Source: Nocardia carnea (GTDB taxonomy: Bacteria > Actinomycetota > Actinomycetes > Mycobacteriales > Mycobacteriaceae). From it: 37,150 nt of DNA. Shown piece after piece: positions 8,161 to 16,357 of this stretch. Made by a program: the position numbers and the translations under genes. The stretch is taken from NCBI RefSeq assembly GCF_029869215.1, contig NZ_JARWPM010000436.1, positions 1 through 37,150 of the forward strand, written 5' to 3'. The notes below the pieces were generated by a model, which saw only the letters and a program-made list of their open reading frames with translations, made no database searches and was not told the origin of the DNA. Every line of letters starts with the position of its first letter. Within the stretch, counting starts at the first letter, position 1.

Positions 8161-9257
8161 TGCGTCATCCCCAGCAGTGCGGCGGTGATCCCGAAATCCG
8201 GTCCGAAGTCCTGGACCCGGCCCGTGCGGCAGCCGTCGGCACGCAACTGGATCCGTTCGCAGAAGGTGGACAGCATCTCGTTGTCCAGCAGCGATTTATC
8301 CAGCAGCGCGTGCACCCGGAACGCCTGGTGTTCGTAGCTGACGCCGTTGGCGAGATTCTCGAAGAACAACGGCCCGACATCCACCAATTCGGTGAGTCCG
8401 CGGGCATTGGCACGCATCTGCGCCGTGATGGTGACGAACCGTTCCAGCGCGCCGGCGAGCTGATCCCGGTTCTCCCCCACCAGCGTCGAGGTGTTGGTGA
8501 CGAAATCGTTCAACTGCACGAGCACCGCGTGCAGGCCGGGCGATTGTTCGCCCATCAACTGCACCAGTTCGGTGAGGCGTGCGCTGAAATCGCGGACCGT
8601 TTGATCGTTCTGCGCGACCACCTGGGTGATCTCGTTCAGCTTGATGATGGTGTTGGCGATCTGGTCCTTGTTGGCGAAGGACACGTCGAAGGCGGCCGAC
8701 AGATCGTCGAGTGTTTCGCGCAGCCGGTCGCCGTTGCCTTCCAGCAGCGGAAACAGCACCCGGCTGGCGAGCGGTCCGACCTCGTTGTCCCCTTTGAGCG
8801 CGGCACCGAGCTGATCGAAATTCTCCAGGATCCGGTCCAGCTCGACCGGTACCCGGGTGCGTTCCAGGGGGATATGCGCGCCGTCGGCCAGTTTCGGCCC
8901 GTCCCCGGTGTAGGCGGGGGCGAGTTCGACATGCCGGTTGGTGATCAGCTGCGGGGAGATCAGCGCGGCCATCGCGTCGGCCGGCACTGCCACGTCCTTG
9001 TCCAGAGCCATGGTGACCTCGACGTACGTGCCGCGCGGGGTCACGGTTTCCACCCGGCCCACCGGTACGCCGAGCACCGCGACCTCGTTACCGGCGTACA
9101 AACCGGCGACGTTCTCGAAATCCGCGCTGACCCGGATATGTTCGCCCAGATACTGGTCCGGTAGTGCCGCGATACTGTCCGGCAATACCGAACACCCGGC
9201 CGCGCAGAGCCCGGCTATTCCGGCCGCGAGTACGCGGGCGATCCTGCGCATGTTCAT
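8157..9257 (-). CDS. mceD: Mce family protein D, probable lipoprotein
   Basis: 366 aa from the ATG at 9257, which overlaps the mceC stop as ATGA; an in-frame start further upstream at 9323 would overlap mceC by more than 60 bases and is not preferred. The N-terminus is a positively charged signal followed by a hydrophobic stretch ending in AAGCS, a plausible lipobox with the Cys near residue 21. The MCE domain lies at about 40-120 (NEVAVLGVPVGRV). The helical region follows and ends in a Cys-containing tail (LRADGCRTG). MceD is usually not described as a lipoprotein, so two adjacent putative lipoproteins (D and E) is slightly unusual. The letter is given by order in the operon. Confidence 0.87.
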   Translation of the reverse strand: MNMRRIARVLAAGIAGLCAAGCSVLPDSIAALPDQYLGEHIRVSADFENVAGLYAGNEVAVLGVPVGRVETVTPRGTYVEVTMALDKDVAVPADAMAALISPQLITNRHVELAPAYTGDGPKLADGAHIPLERTRVPVELDRILENFDQLGAALKGDNEVGPLASRVLFPLLEGNGDRLRETLDDLSAAFDVSFANKDQIANTIIKLNEITQVVAQNDQTVRDFSARLTELVQLMGEQSPGLHAVLVQLNDFVTNTSTLVGENRDQLAGALERFVTITAQMRANARGLTELVDVGPLFFENLANGVSYEHQAFRVHALLDKSLLDNEMLSTFCERIQLRADGCRTGRVQDFGPDFGITAALLGMTQ

Positions 9258-10264
9258 TCCGCACACCCCCGAGCGACCTGCGCGAAGCACAGCCAGTTGT
9301 CCGGTAGCAACCAGGGCGCCCACACATCGGCGTAGGGTCCGTTGCCGATCACATTGTTGAACTGCCGCAGCGTCACCGGCATGATCTCGTAGAGCCGGTC
9401 CAGGTTGTCCTTGTTCTTCTCCAGGCCCTGCGTCATGGTGTCGAGGTTCTGGATCAGCGGGCCGAGCTGGCCGTTGTTCTCCAGTCCCATATCTCGCAAC
9501 AGCCCCGAGAGGGCGGCCACATTGTCCAGTAGCCGGCGCAGCAGGTCCTGGCGCAGCGCCACCGCGTTGCCGATCGCCTCACCGCGGGTGAGCAGCATGA
9601 GCACACTGTTCTGGTTGTCGGCCACCAGCTGCGATACCTGATCCATACTCTTCAGCAGGCTGTCGACCTCGTCGCGGCGGGCGTTGATCACCTCCGCCAG
9701 CGAACCGATCGAATCCAGCGCGGTCACCGCCAGTTCCGGGGAGTCACCCATCTGCCGGGAGAAGACATCCAGCGCCTGGCGTAGTTTGGCCGGGTCGATG
9801 CGCTCGATCCGCTCGAACGACGACTTGTATTCCGGGTCCTGGATCACTTTGGCCAGGTTGTAGGGCACGGCGGTATTGGCCAGCGGGATCCGGTTGTCCG
9901 GCGATTCGGCGCCGGCGCCCGGTATCAGCTCGATATGCAGCCGCCCGAGAATGGTCGACATCTTGATCGCGGCGCGCGCGTCGGCGGCCACCCGGATATC
10001 CCGGCTGATCTTCATCACGACCTCGACCTTGTCGCCGGCCAGCCGCACCGCGCGCACCTCACCGACCTCGATCCCGGATACGTCGACCGTGGCCCCCGGC
10101 CGCATCCCGGCGGCCTGGGCGAATTCCGCGGTGACGGTTTTATCGCCCAGCCGCAGCTGCGACAGCAGGCTGGACCCCACGACCAGCACCGCCACCGCGG
10201 CCGCGGCCAGCAGCCCCTGCCATAGGAACCGGTTGTGCGCGAACGGTATTCGCAGCCTGGTCAT
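9254..10264 (-). CDS. mceC: Mce family protein C
   Basis: 336 aa from the ATG at 10264, which overlaps the mceB stop by one base (TGATG). This start matches the coupling seen throughout the operon, so it is preferred to the GTG at 10273. One membrane helix lies at about 16-35 and the MCE domain at about 42-120, with VDVSGIEVGEV and ILGRLHIELIPG. The coiled, helical region follows. The C-terminus ends in the short WLLPDNWLCFAQVARGC element, like other C-type subunits. It is a probable cell-envelope subunit of the Mce lipid importer. Confidence 0.88.
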   Translation of the reverse strand: MTRLRIPFAHNRFLWQGLLAAAAVAVLVVGSSLLSQLRLGDKTVTAEFAQAAGMRPGATVDVSGIEVGEVRAVRLAGDKVEVVMKISRDIRVAADARAAIKMSTILGRLHIELIPGAGAESPDNRIPLANTAVPYNLAKVIQDPEYKSSFERIERIDPAKLRQALDVFSRQMGDSPELAVTALDSIGSLAEVINARRDEVDSLLKSMDQVSQLVADNQNSVLMLLTRGEAIGNAVALRQDLLRRLLDNVAALSGLLRDMGLENNGQLGPLIQNLDTMTQGLEKNKDNLDRLYEIMPVTLRQFNNVIGNGPYADVWAPWLLPDNWLCFAQVARGCAE

Positions 10265-11286
10265 CAGCGGCACACCTCCGAATGCGAATTACCACCGATC
10301 TGGGTGAACAGCCCCGGCGGTAGCAGCACGCCCCACAGCGAGACGTCGAGGCTGCAGATGAACGCGTTGCCGTAGGCGCCGTACCCGGTGAACCGGGCCA
10401 GCCCGTTGAGAACGTTCGGCAGTTCGATCGCCGCCTGATCGAGTGCGGCGCCGTTGAGCAGCAGCAGTTCCACCGCGGTGGTCGCCTCGTCCTGGGCGAG
10501 CGCGATCTCCGGTTTCACCGTACTGATCAGGCCGGTCAGCGAATCGGTGGCGTGGGCGACGGTATCCACCGAGCTCTTCAGGGTTTCGCCTTCGGCGTAG
10601 AGCGCGTCCATCAGGCCCCGGGTCTGGGTGATCAGGGTTTCCAGTTCCTGGCTGCGGTTGGCCAGCCCGGCGATCACACTGCTCAGGTTGGTGATCACCG
10701 CACCCAGGAGCTCGTCGCGCTGCCCGAACGTGGCGGCCAGTTCGGCAGCCTGGGTGATGAGGGCGCTCAACGAGACCCCGTCGCCCTGCAACGCCTGGAT
10801 CAGGGTGTCCGACAGCGAATTCACCTGGTCCGGCTGGAGCACGTTGAACAGCGGTTCGAAGCCGGACAGCAGCGCCGACACATCGAAGGACGGCTCGGTG
10901 CGCTCCACCGGGATATGCGAACCCGGTGCGATCTCCGTACCTTTCTGCTCGCCCGGTAGCAACGCGATGTACCGCTGCCCGATCAGATTCTGGTATCGCA
11001 CCAGCGCCTTGGTGGTATCGGTGAGCCGCTGGCGTTCCTCGATCCGCAGCACCAGCCGGGCCTTGTAGTCGGGTTCGAACTCGATCGCGTCGACCCGGCC
11101 CACCCGCACCCCGGCCATCCGCACATCGTCACCGACCCGCACCCCCATCACATCGGTGAAGGTGGCCGAATAGGTTTCGGTTTCTCCCGGTACCGACCGC
11201 TGCAACGTGGACCAGATGGTGTAGGTCAGCACGATCGCGATCACCGCGAAGATGCTGAAACCGGTTATTGTCCGCGCCAGGCGCAT
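10264..11286 (-). CDS. mceB: Mce family protein B
   Basis: 340 aa. One membrane helix at about 8-28 precedes the MCE domain at about 38-120, with VRVGDDVRMAGVRVGRV and NLIGQRYIALLPG. The helical region and a short C-terminus with two Cys follow. The start codon overlaps by one base (TGATG) the stop of the proline-rich tail frame left behind by the broken mceA. Ribosomes reaching mceB by coupling would therefore have to translate or re-enter that tail. It is a probable tunnel-forming subunit of the importer. Confidence 0.9.
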   Translation of the reverse strand: MRLARTITGFSIFAVIAIVLTYTIWSTLQRSVPGETETYSATFTDVMGVRVGDDVRMAGVRVGRVDAIEFEPDYKARLVLRIEERQRLTDTTKALVRYQNLIGQRYIALLPGEQKGTEIAPGSHIPVERTEPSFDVSALLSGFEPLFNVLQPDQVNSLSDTLIQALQGDGVSLSALITQAAELAATFGQRDELLGAVITNLSSVIAGLANRSQELETLITQTRGLMDALYAEGETLKSSVDTVAHATDSLTGLISTVKPEIALAQDEATTAVELLLLNGAALDQAAIELPNVLNGLARFTGYGAYGNAFICSLDVSLWGVLLPPGLFTQIGGNSHSEVCR

Positions 11287-11723
11287 CAGGCCGCCCCCTC
11301 GGAATAGACGTCGACCGTGCCGCCCGCCAGCACCGGTGTGAGCAGGAGCAGTTCGGCCGTGGTGGGTTGGCGGCCGAGCAGTGCGGCCACGGCGGCGTGC
11401 CCGCGCAACTGTGCGATCGGTTTACCGGCCGGTGCCGCCGCCGGCGCCACCGGACCGTGCGGTGCCGGCGGTCCGGCGGGCCCCGGAGCGGGACCGGCAC
11501 CCGGGAACAGCGGCACGGTGATACCCGGAATGGCGGGCAGGCCGGGCAACGCCGGCAGTCCCGGAATCTGCGGTAGGACCGGGTTCTGCACCGGTGCGGG
11601 CGGCACCGGCAGTTGCGGTTGCGGGCCCGCCGCGTCGAGCCGGCGGGGCAGCAGCGACGGCGGATACTGCTGCGGCGGCGCGGTCTGCGGGGCCGAGGCG
11701 CCGCCGCAGCGGGGTCCGGCCAT
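11286..11723 (-). pseudogene. Detached proline-rich C-terminal tail of MceA
   Basis: 145 codons lie directly after the mceA TAG, in the same reading frame and with no bases between. The content is about one third Pro/Ala/Gly, with a run of PGLPALPGLPAIPG-type repeats near the middle. It ends in a helical segment AALLGRQPTTAELLLLTPVL, typical of the C-terminal end of actinobacterial MceA proteins. The junction reads CPRYG-stop-MAGPRCGG, whereas intact homologues run through a CPRYG-x-xAGPxC segment. The frame begins with ATG, so reinitiation could make a separate product, but no ribosome site precedes it and it has no signal peptide. I read it as the severed tail of MceA; a sequencing error at one base is the main alternative. 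Confidence 0.75.
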
Positions 11724-12752
11724 CTAGCCGTAGCGCGGGCAATCCTTCGCGGTGTACTGCTGGAACGGGGTGAACGACACGTCCAGGCTCCAGAACATCT
11801 GCCGCTGCGGCCCCCACCCGAACGCTCCCGAGAGCTTCCCGAGCGCGGCGTTGAGATTGGCGACGGAGGTCGGGATCGCGTCGGGATCCTGCGCCAGCGA
11901 CCCGAAAAGACTGTCCAGGCCGGGTACCAGTTCCTTGGCGGCATCCGGATTCCGGGCGAACAGGCTGTTCACCGAATCCACCGCACCACCGGCATCGGCC
12001 AGCATGGCGATCAGGTTCTCGCGGCGTTCGGTGAGCGTGCGCGCGGTGGTCACCGACTCCGACAGCACGCCGACCAGCTCCGGCGCCGACTGGCTCAAGG
12101 CCGTGGTCGCGCGGCCGAGATCACCCAGCAGTTCCCCCACGCCGTCGATATGCCGGACCTCGGTGACCCACGTGTCCAGCCGTTCGATCGTCGATCCCGG
12201 CGCCCGCGCGCCCGGGTCGAGCGCCTCGGAGAACGTGGCCAGGACCCGGCCGAGTTTCTCCGGCTGGATCTTTTCCAGCACATCACGCAGGACGGTGAGC
12301 GTGGTCTGCAACTGGACCGTACCGGCGCTGGTGTCCTCGGCGATCTCCGCGCCCGCGGACAGGCGGCCGGGTGTGGCGCCGTTGTCCACCAGTTCGATAC
12401 CGGTGACGCCGAACAGATTGTTCGGAATCACCCGGGCGGTGACATTGTCCGGGATGGTCGGCGCGATCCGGGAATCCAGGTCGATCTGAACTTCCTGACG
12501 TTTTCCGGCGGCCACCACGTCCACGGCGGCCACCGCACCCACCACCATGCCGCGGAACTTCACATCCGCGCGTTCCGGTAGTCCGTCGCCGCTGCTGGTG
12601 AGCACCGCCCGCACCGGGACCCGGTCCTCGAACCGCCCGGTGTAGCGCAGACCGAGCAAGCCCAGCAGCACCGCGAGAACAGTGAGCATCACCAGGCCCG
12701 CGACCGTCATATGCCACGGGCGCGGCCCCCGGCCGCTGTGATCGATGATCAT
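11724..12752 (-). CDS. mceA: Mce family protein A, truncated by an in-frame TAG
   Basis: 342 aa. One membrane helix at about 15-35 precedes an MCE domain at about 45-125, with ERADVKFRGMVVGAV and NLFGVTGIELV. A long helical domain follows, ending in QYTAKDCPRYG and then a TAG at 11724-11726. The core domains are complete; only the proline-rich tail is lost. A single base change (TCG to TAG) would explain the stop. The gene starts seven bases after the second yrbE, and an ATG at 12752 is used. If the tail is not essential the truncated protein may still work. Homologues usually carry the tail in the same chain. Confidence 0.85.
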   Translation of the reverse strand: MIIDHSGRGPRPWHMTVAGLVMLTVLAVLLGLLGLRYTGRFEDRVPVRAVLTSSGDGLPERADVKFRGMVVGAVAAVDVVAAGKRQEVQIDLDSRIAPTIPDNVTARVIPNNLFGVTGIELVDNGATPGRLSAGAEIAEDTSAGTVQLQTTLTVLRDVLEKIQPEKLGRVLATFSEALDPGARAPGSTIERLDTWVTEVRHIDGVGELLGDLGRATTALSQSAPELVGVLSESVTTARTLTERRENLIAMLADAGGAVDSVNSLFARNPDAAKELVPGLDSLFGSLAQDPDAIPTSVANLNAALGKLSGAFGWGPQRQMFWSLDVSFTPFQQYTAKDCPRYG

Positions 12753-12759
12753 CGACGCC

Positions 12760-13623
12760 TCACCCCGAGATCCGGAAACCGGGGTCGATACCCCAGATCG
12801 CCAGTGTCAAGAACAGATTCGCGAACACCATGACGACGATCACCATCTTGATCGCCTGGCCGGCCGCCACCCCGACCCCTTCCGGACCACCCGCGGCGAA
12901 GAAGCCGTAGTAGCACTGGATGAACGTGGCCAGCAGGACGAACACCACGACCTTGAGCAGCGAGAAGAACAGATCCGGCCCGATCAGGAATTGGTAGAAG
13001 TAGTGGTCGTAGGTGCCCGCGGAGGTCCCGCCGAGCAGCAGCACGGAGAGTTTGGTCGCCAGATACGCCACCGCCAATCCCACGCTGTAGAGCGGGATGA
13101 TGGTGAGCGTGGCCGCGATCATCCGGGTGGTCACCAGATACGGCAGCGGCCGGATCGCGATGGATTCCAGCGCGTCGATCTCCTCGGCGATCCGCATCGA
13201 CCCCAGTTGCGCGGTGAACCGGCAGCCAGCCTGGATCGCGAACGCGAGGGTCGCAAGAATCGGCGCTAACTCCCGCGTGGTCGCGAACCCCGAAATCGCG
13301 CCGGTGAGCGGGCCCATGGTCAGCAGGTTCAGCGCACTGAAAGCTTCCATTCCCACGGTGATCCCGCCGAAGCCGCACAGGATGATCACCACGCCGACGG
13401 TGCCGCCGCCGACCACCAGCGAACCGTTACCCCAGCCGACATCGGCGGTGAGCCGCAGTACTTCCTTGCGATAGTGCTTGATCACGAACGGAATCGCGAC
13501 CAGCGCCTGCAGGAAGGTGATGCCCTGGTGGCCGAGCCGGCGGTTGGCATCGATCGGGACCGCGGCCGCGGCGGCGGCCATCCGCACCGGTTTCAGCGCC
13601 GGCGGCGTATAGGGAGTGCCCAC
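12760..13623 (-). CDS. yrbEB: YrbE-family ABC permease (second of the pair)
   Basis: 287 aa with five or six membrane helices and the MlaE/YrbE permease fold. The characteristic coupling region ELAPILATLAFAIQAGCRFTA (split: ELAPILATLAFAIQAG then CRFTA) with EEIDALESIAI lies in the middle of the chain. It forms the transmembrane channel of the Mce importer with its partner and an MceG-type ATPase, which is not in this window. The GTG at 13623 starts one base after the first permease stops. The alternative ATG inside the leader (about residue 15) is possible. Confidence 0.93.
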   Translation of the reverse strand: MGTPYTPPALKPVRMAAAAAAVPIDANRRLGHQGITFLQALVAIPFVIKHYRKEVLRLTADVGWGNGSLVVGGGTVGVVIILCGFGGITVGMEAFSALNLLTMGPLTGAISGFATTRELAPILATLAFAIQAGCRFTAQLGSMRIAEEIDALESIAIRPLPYLVTTRMIAATLTIIPLYSVGLAVAYLATKLSVLLLGGTSAGTYDHYFYQFLIGPDLFFSLLKVVVFVLLATFIQCYYGFFAAGGPEGVGVAAGQAIKMVIVVMVFANLFLTLAIWGIDPGFRISG

Positions 13624-13624
13624 G

Positions 13625-14482
13625 TCAGATCACCTTCGTCGGGAAGACGGTGTTGTACACCTGGGTGATGATGATGTTGGTGGCGAACAGCATCAGCGCG
13701 GAGGAGACGACCGCCGAGTTCACCGCGTTGGCCACCCCGCCCGGGCCGCCTTTGGCGTGCAGGCCGATATCGCAGGCGATAATCGCCGTCAGCACCCCGA
13801 ACACCGCCGATTTGACCAGCGCCACCGCCATATCGTTGGCCACCGCGAACGAGGCGAACGAACCGATGAACGAGCCCGGCGTGCCCGATTGGGCGTAGAC
13901 ATTGAACATGTAGGCGGTCGCGAATCCGACGAAAACGATGAACCCGCACAGCAGCATGCTCACCACCACGGCCGCCACCAGCCGTGGCGCCACGAGTCTC
14001 CGGACGGGGTTCACCCCCATCACCATCATCGCGTCGATCTCCTCCCGGATGGTCCGGGAACCCAGATCCGCGCAGATGGCCGAGCCGACCGCGCCCGCGA
14101 TCATCAGCGAGGTGACCAGCGGCGCGCCCTGCCGGATGATGCCGAGTCCGGCGACCGCACCGATGAACGTGGTGGCGCCCACCTGGTTGACCAGCGCACC
14201 GATCTGGATCGACACGACGACCGCGATCGGCATGGCGACGAAGATGGTCGGCGCGGCCGAGACGTTCGCCATGAACCCGCACTGCTTGGCGAACTCGGCG
14301 AACGGGAAACGGCGGGCGGCGAGGGATTTCACGGTTTCCACCACGGCCTCGCGTCCGAGGGTGACCTGGCGCCCGAGCGTTTCCAGGGAGCGCTGCGGAT
14401 GCCGCTGCCAGAGCCCTTTGAGATCGTCGAGGGCCTGTTCGAGGTCGGTCCGGGATTCCTCGCTCCTACCGGCGGTCACCAT
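13625..14482 (-). CDS. yrbEA: YrbE-family ABC permease (first of the pair)
   Basis: 285 aa of the MlaE/YrbE family. An N-terminal amphipathic region of ~50 residues is followed by about five membrane helices. The segment GAPLVTSLMIAGAVGSAIC with the acidic loop REEIDAMMVMG is the interface expected to contact the ATPase. It pairs with the next permease to form the channel. The ATG at 14482 overlaps the upstream small gene by seven bases, so translation is coupled. The operon encodes no ATPase, as is usual because one MceG serves several mce operons. Confidence 0.93.
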   Translation of the reverse strand: MVTAGRSEESRTDLEQALDDLKGLWQRHPQRSLETLGRQVTLGREAVVETVKSLAARRFPFAEFAKQCGFMANVSAAPTIFVAMPIAVVVSIQIGALVNQVGATTFIGAVAGLGIIRQGAPLVTSLMIAGAVGSAICADLGSRTIREEIDAMMVMGVNPVRRLVAPRLVAAVVVSMLLCGFIVFVGFATAYMFNVYAQSGTPGSFIGSFASFAVANDMAVALVKSAVFGVLTAIIACDIGLHAKGGPGGVANAVNSAVVSSALMLFATNIIITQVYNTVFPTKVI

Positions 14483-14691
14483 GGCAGGCCCGATCCGGTC
14501 GTCCCGAGGTCACCGCTCAGATAATGCTGCAACAGCACCAGTCCCGCGCCCACCGCGGCGAGGCCCGCGGCCAGTACGCACAGCAGGGCCAGCCACAACC
14601 CGAGGCGCAGCACCGGGTTCACTGTCGTCCGCCCACCGAGGATCTTGACGACGATCACCACGATGTCGATGAGCCATACCAGCGCCATCAT
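14476..14691 (-). CDS. Small membrane protein at the head of the mce operon (second)
   Basis: 71 aa with two hydrophobic segments, about residues 3-18 and 28-53, joined by a short basic loop (KILGGRTTVNP), and a short polar end. I do not recognise a named family. Its ATG overlaps the stop of the preceding small gene (TGATG) and its own stop lies inside the first permease start region, so it is an integral part of the operon. A role as an accessory of the YrbE/Mce complex is inference from position only. Confidence 0.75.
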   Translation of the reverse strand: MMALVWLIDIVVIVVKILGGRTTVNPVLRLGLWLALLCVLAAGLAAVGAGLVLLQHYLSGDLGTTGSGLPW

Positions 14692-14915
14692 CAGGTCATC
14701 GTCACGTTCGAGAAGGTGAGCACCGGCCAGCACACGATCGAACCCAGGAACGAGATGATCACGTCCAGCCCGTGCATACCCCGCAGATGCGCGGTATGGG
14801 TGAGCGACCAGACGATTCCGATGACCCCGTAGGGGATCCCGAGGATGATGAGAGTGCCGAGGAACTCCGACACCTTCATCTCATAGCTGAACAGCCGGTC
14901 CAGCCGTTTGAGCAT
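14691..14915 (-). CDS. Small membrane protein, first gene of the mce operon
   Basis: 74 aa. A basic N-terminus (MLKRLDRLFSYEMK) is followed by two hydrophobic helices, about residues 18-40 and 52-70. The ATG at 14915 has a strong AAGGAG ribosome site seven bases upstream, which decides the start over the longer open frame. Small two-helix proteins are found before yrbE genes in some Nocardia and Rhodococcus mce operons, but I cannot assign a family. The leader upstream is the likely promoter region of the operon. Confidence 0.75.
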   Translation of the reverse strand: MLKRLDRLFSYEMKVSEFLGTLIILGIPYGVIGIVWSLTHTAHLRGMHGLDVIISFLGSIVCWPVLTFSNVTMT

Positions 14916-15057
14916 GCTGCGCTCCTTCCTTGTCCGGCCGTAACGTGCCCTCCCCGCCGGGGAACGTCTGAGACGGTCGGGTCGGAGCCGTATGTTACGC
15001 ACGATTCATGCCCTCGCGGAAGGTTTTCGCGAAGTTTCCTGCTCGGTGATCAACGCT

Positions 15058-15078
15058 AGATACCTGTTCTAGGTATCT
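15058..15078. promoter_or_regulatory. Perfect palindrome, candidate operator between the mce operon and the DUF2236 gene
   Basis: AGATACCT and AGGTATCT form perfect eight-base arms around GTTCT. The site is in the 275-base divergent region and its A+T content is far above the surroundings. It lies 143 bases upstream of the first mce operon start and 113 bases upstream of the DUF2236 start. The symmetry and size fit a TetR- or GntR-type dimer. The regulator is unknown. Confidence 0.55.
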
Positions 15079-15100
15079 TTCCCAACAAGATCAAGCGTGC

Positions 15101-15160
15101 ATAAGTTAGCGACTGTTCAGTAATGTCCAATGACTGTTGTGAGAATTTGGAGTAACTTAT
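15101..15160. promoter_or_regulatory. Paired ATAAGTTA sites and GACTGTT repeats in the divergent promoter
   Basis: ATAAGTTA at 15101-15108 is repeated in inverse orientation as TAACTTAT at 15153-15160. Between them GACTGTT occurs at 15111-15117 and 15132-15138, 21 bases apart, close to two helical turns. The right-hand copy runs into TTATACC, a possible -10 element for the DUF2236 gene, so a protein bound there would act on that promoter. This is read directly from the sequence; function is inferred. Confidence 0.4.
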
Positions 15161-15190
15161 ACCACACCGGATCTCTGGGGAAGGACACTC

Positions 15191-16123
15191 ATGACCCTCG
15201 CAGCACACTCCCGGCAACCAGACGGCCCACAGGGCGCACCGCCGGGAACCCGGTTGCCGCTGACCACCGAGCAGACCCGGATCCGGATCGGCACCACCCA
15301 CCGCCCCTTCACCAAGCGCCCCCTGCGGCTCACCGACGCGCTCGACTTCTGGCAGTTCGCCGGCGCCGCCGCGAATGTGATCATGCAAATGGCGAACCCC
15401 GGCGTCGGCTACGGCGTTGCCGAGAGCAAGGTCGAATCGGGCTCGCTGATGAAGCGCCCGTGGAAACGCGCCCGCACCACCACCCAGTACCTGGCCGTCG
15501 CGATCCTCGGCACCGAGGAGGAGAAGAAAGCCTTCCGCGAGGCGGTGAACGGGGCACACCGCCAGGTGCGCTCCGAACCCGGCGCACCCGTGAAATACAA
15601 CGCCTTCGACCGCAAGCTACAGCTCTGGGTGGCGGCTTGCCTGTACATCGGTTTCGAAGACACCTACCAACTGCTCTCGGGCAAGATGAGCCCCGAGCAG
15701 AACGAGGCCTTCTACCGCTCCTCATCCTCGCTGGGGACCACGCTGCAGGTCACCGAGGAGATGTGGCCGGCCACCCGCGCCGAATTCGACGAGTACTGGA
15801 ACAAAGCCTGCGAGGAGGCCGTCCTCGACGATTTCGTCCGGGCGTACCTCGACGACCTGCTGAACCTGCGGATGATCCACTGGTACCTGCGCATCCCGTT
15901 CCGCGGCCTGCTGCGCTTCCTCACCATCGGCTTCCTCGCCCCGTACTTCCGCGAACAGATGCAGGTCGAGTGGTCCGCGGCCGATCAGCGCCGGTTCGAA
16001 AACCTCTTCCTCTTCGTAGGTTTCGTCAACCGTTTCATCCCCCGCTTCCTCCGGCACGGCGGCAGCCACACCCTCATGGCAGATATCCGGCGCCGCATCA
16101 AGAAGCAGAAAAACCTCATCTGA
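15191..16123 (+). CDS. DUF2236 / MpaB-like oxygenase family protein
   Basis: 310 aa, matching the DUF2236 family in pattern (oxygenase MpaB, latex-clearing protein relatives): an N-terminal region with WQFAGAAANVIMQMANPGVG, a central helical core and a conserved-looking AHRQVR that may supply a haem-ligating His. C-terminal helices carry the hydrophobic LLRFLTIGFLAPYFREQM. The founding members cleave unsaturated hydrocarbon chains using haem and oxygen; whether this one does is not shown. A GGAAGGA site precedes the ATG. It is divergent from the mce operon and shares its regulatory region. A link to lipid uptake is inference. Confidence 0.8.
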   Translation: MTLAAHSRQPDGPQGAPPGTRLPLTTEQTRIRIGTTHRPFTKRPLRLTDALDFWQFAGAAANVIMQMANPGVGYGVAESKVESGSLMKRPWKRARTTTQYLAVAILGTEEEKKAFREAVNGAHRQVRSEPGAPVKYNAFDRKLQLWVAACLYIGFEDTYQLLSGKMSPEQNEAFYRSSSSLGTTLQVTEEMWPATRAEFDEYWNKACEEAVLDDFVRAYLDDLLNLRMIHWYLRIPFRGLLRFLTIGFLAPYFREQMQVEWSAADQRRFENLFLFVGFVNRFIPRFLRHGGSHTLMADIRRRIKKQKNLI

Positions 16124-16167
16124 CCCGCGCGGCCGCCACCCATCGGTTTTTCGGTCGACGACTACGG

Positions 16168-16183
16168 CCGGCGCGATCGCCGG
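16168..16183 (+). terminator. Short hairpin after the DUF2236 gene
   Basis: CCGGCG and CGCCGG are perfect six-base arms around CGAT, 45 bases after the DUF2236 stop. There is no T-tract. The rest of the 234-base gap to the ABC operon (16124-16357) shows no gene. Confidence 0.3.
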
Positions 16184-16357
16184 ACAAGACGAGGATCGGG
16201 TGCGTCGTTCGAGTCGATTCACGGTTCGGCGTTGGACAATCTGCGGGTACCGGCACGCCACCGACTGCGGTGTTCGCGCGGTCGGTACGAGTTCCACGAT
16301 TCCCGATCCGGACGATTCTGCGCGAGTGAGCGCGGCGCAGGAACGAGGTGACGCGGT

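Noticed and set aside
11286..11723. New independent proline-rich secreted protein
   Set aside because: It is in frame with mceA, has no ribosome site or signal peptide, and ends like the MceA tail.
5090..14915. Assignment of the operon as the steroid importer mce4
   Set aside because: kshB and a KstR site lie more than 10 kb away and no KstR-like site was seen before the operon; the sequence does not decide which mce type it is.
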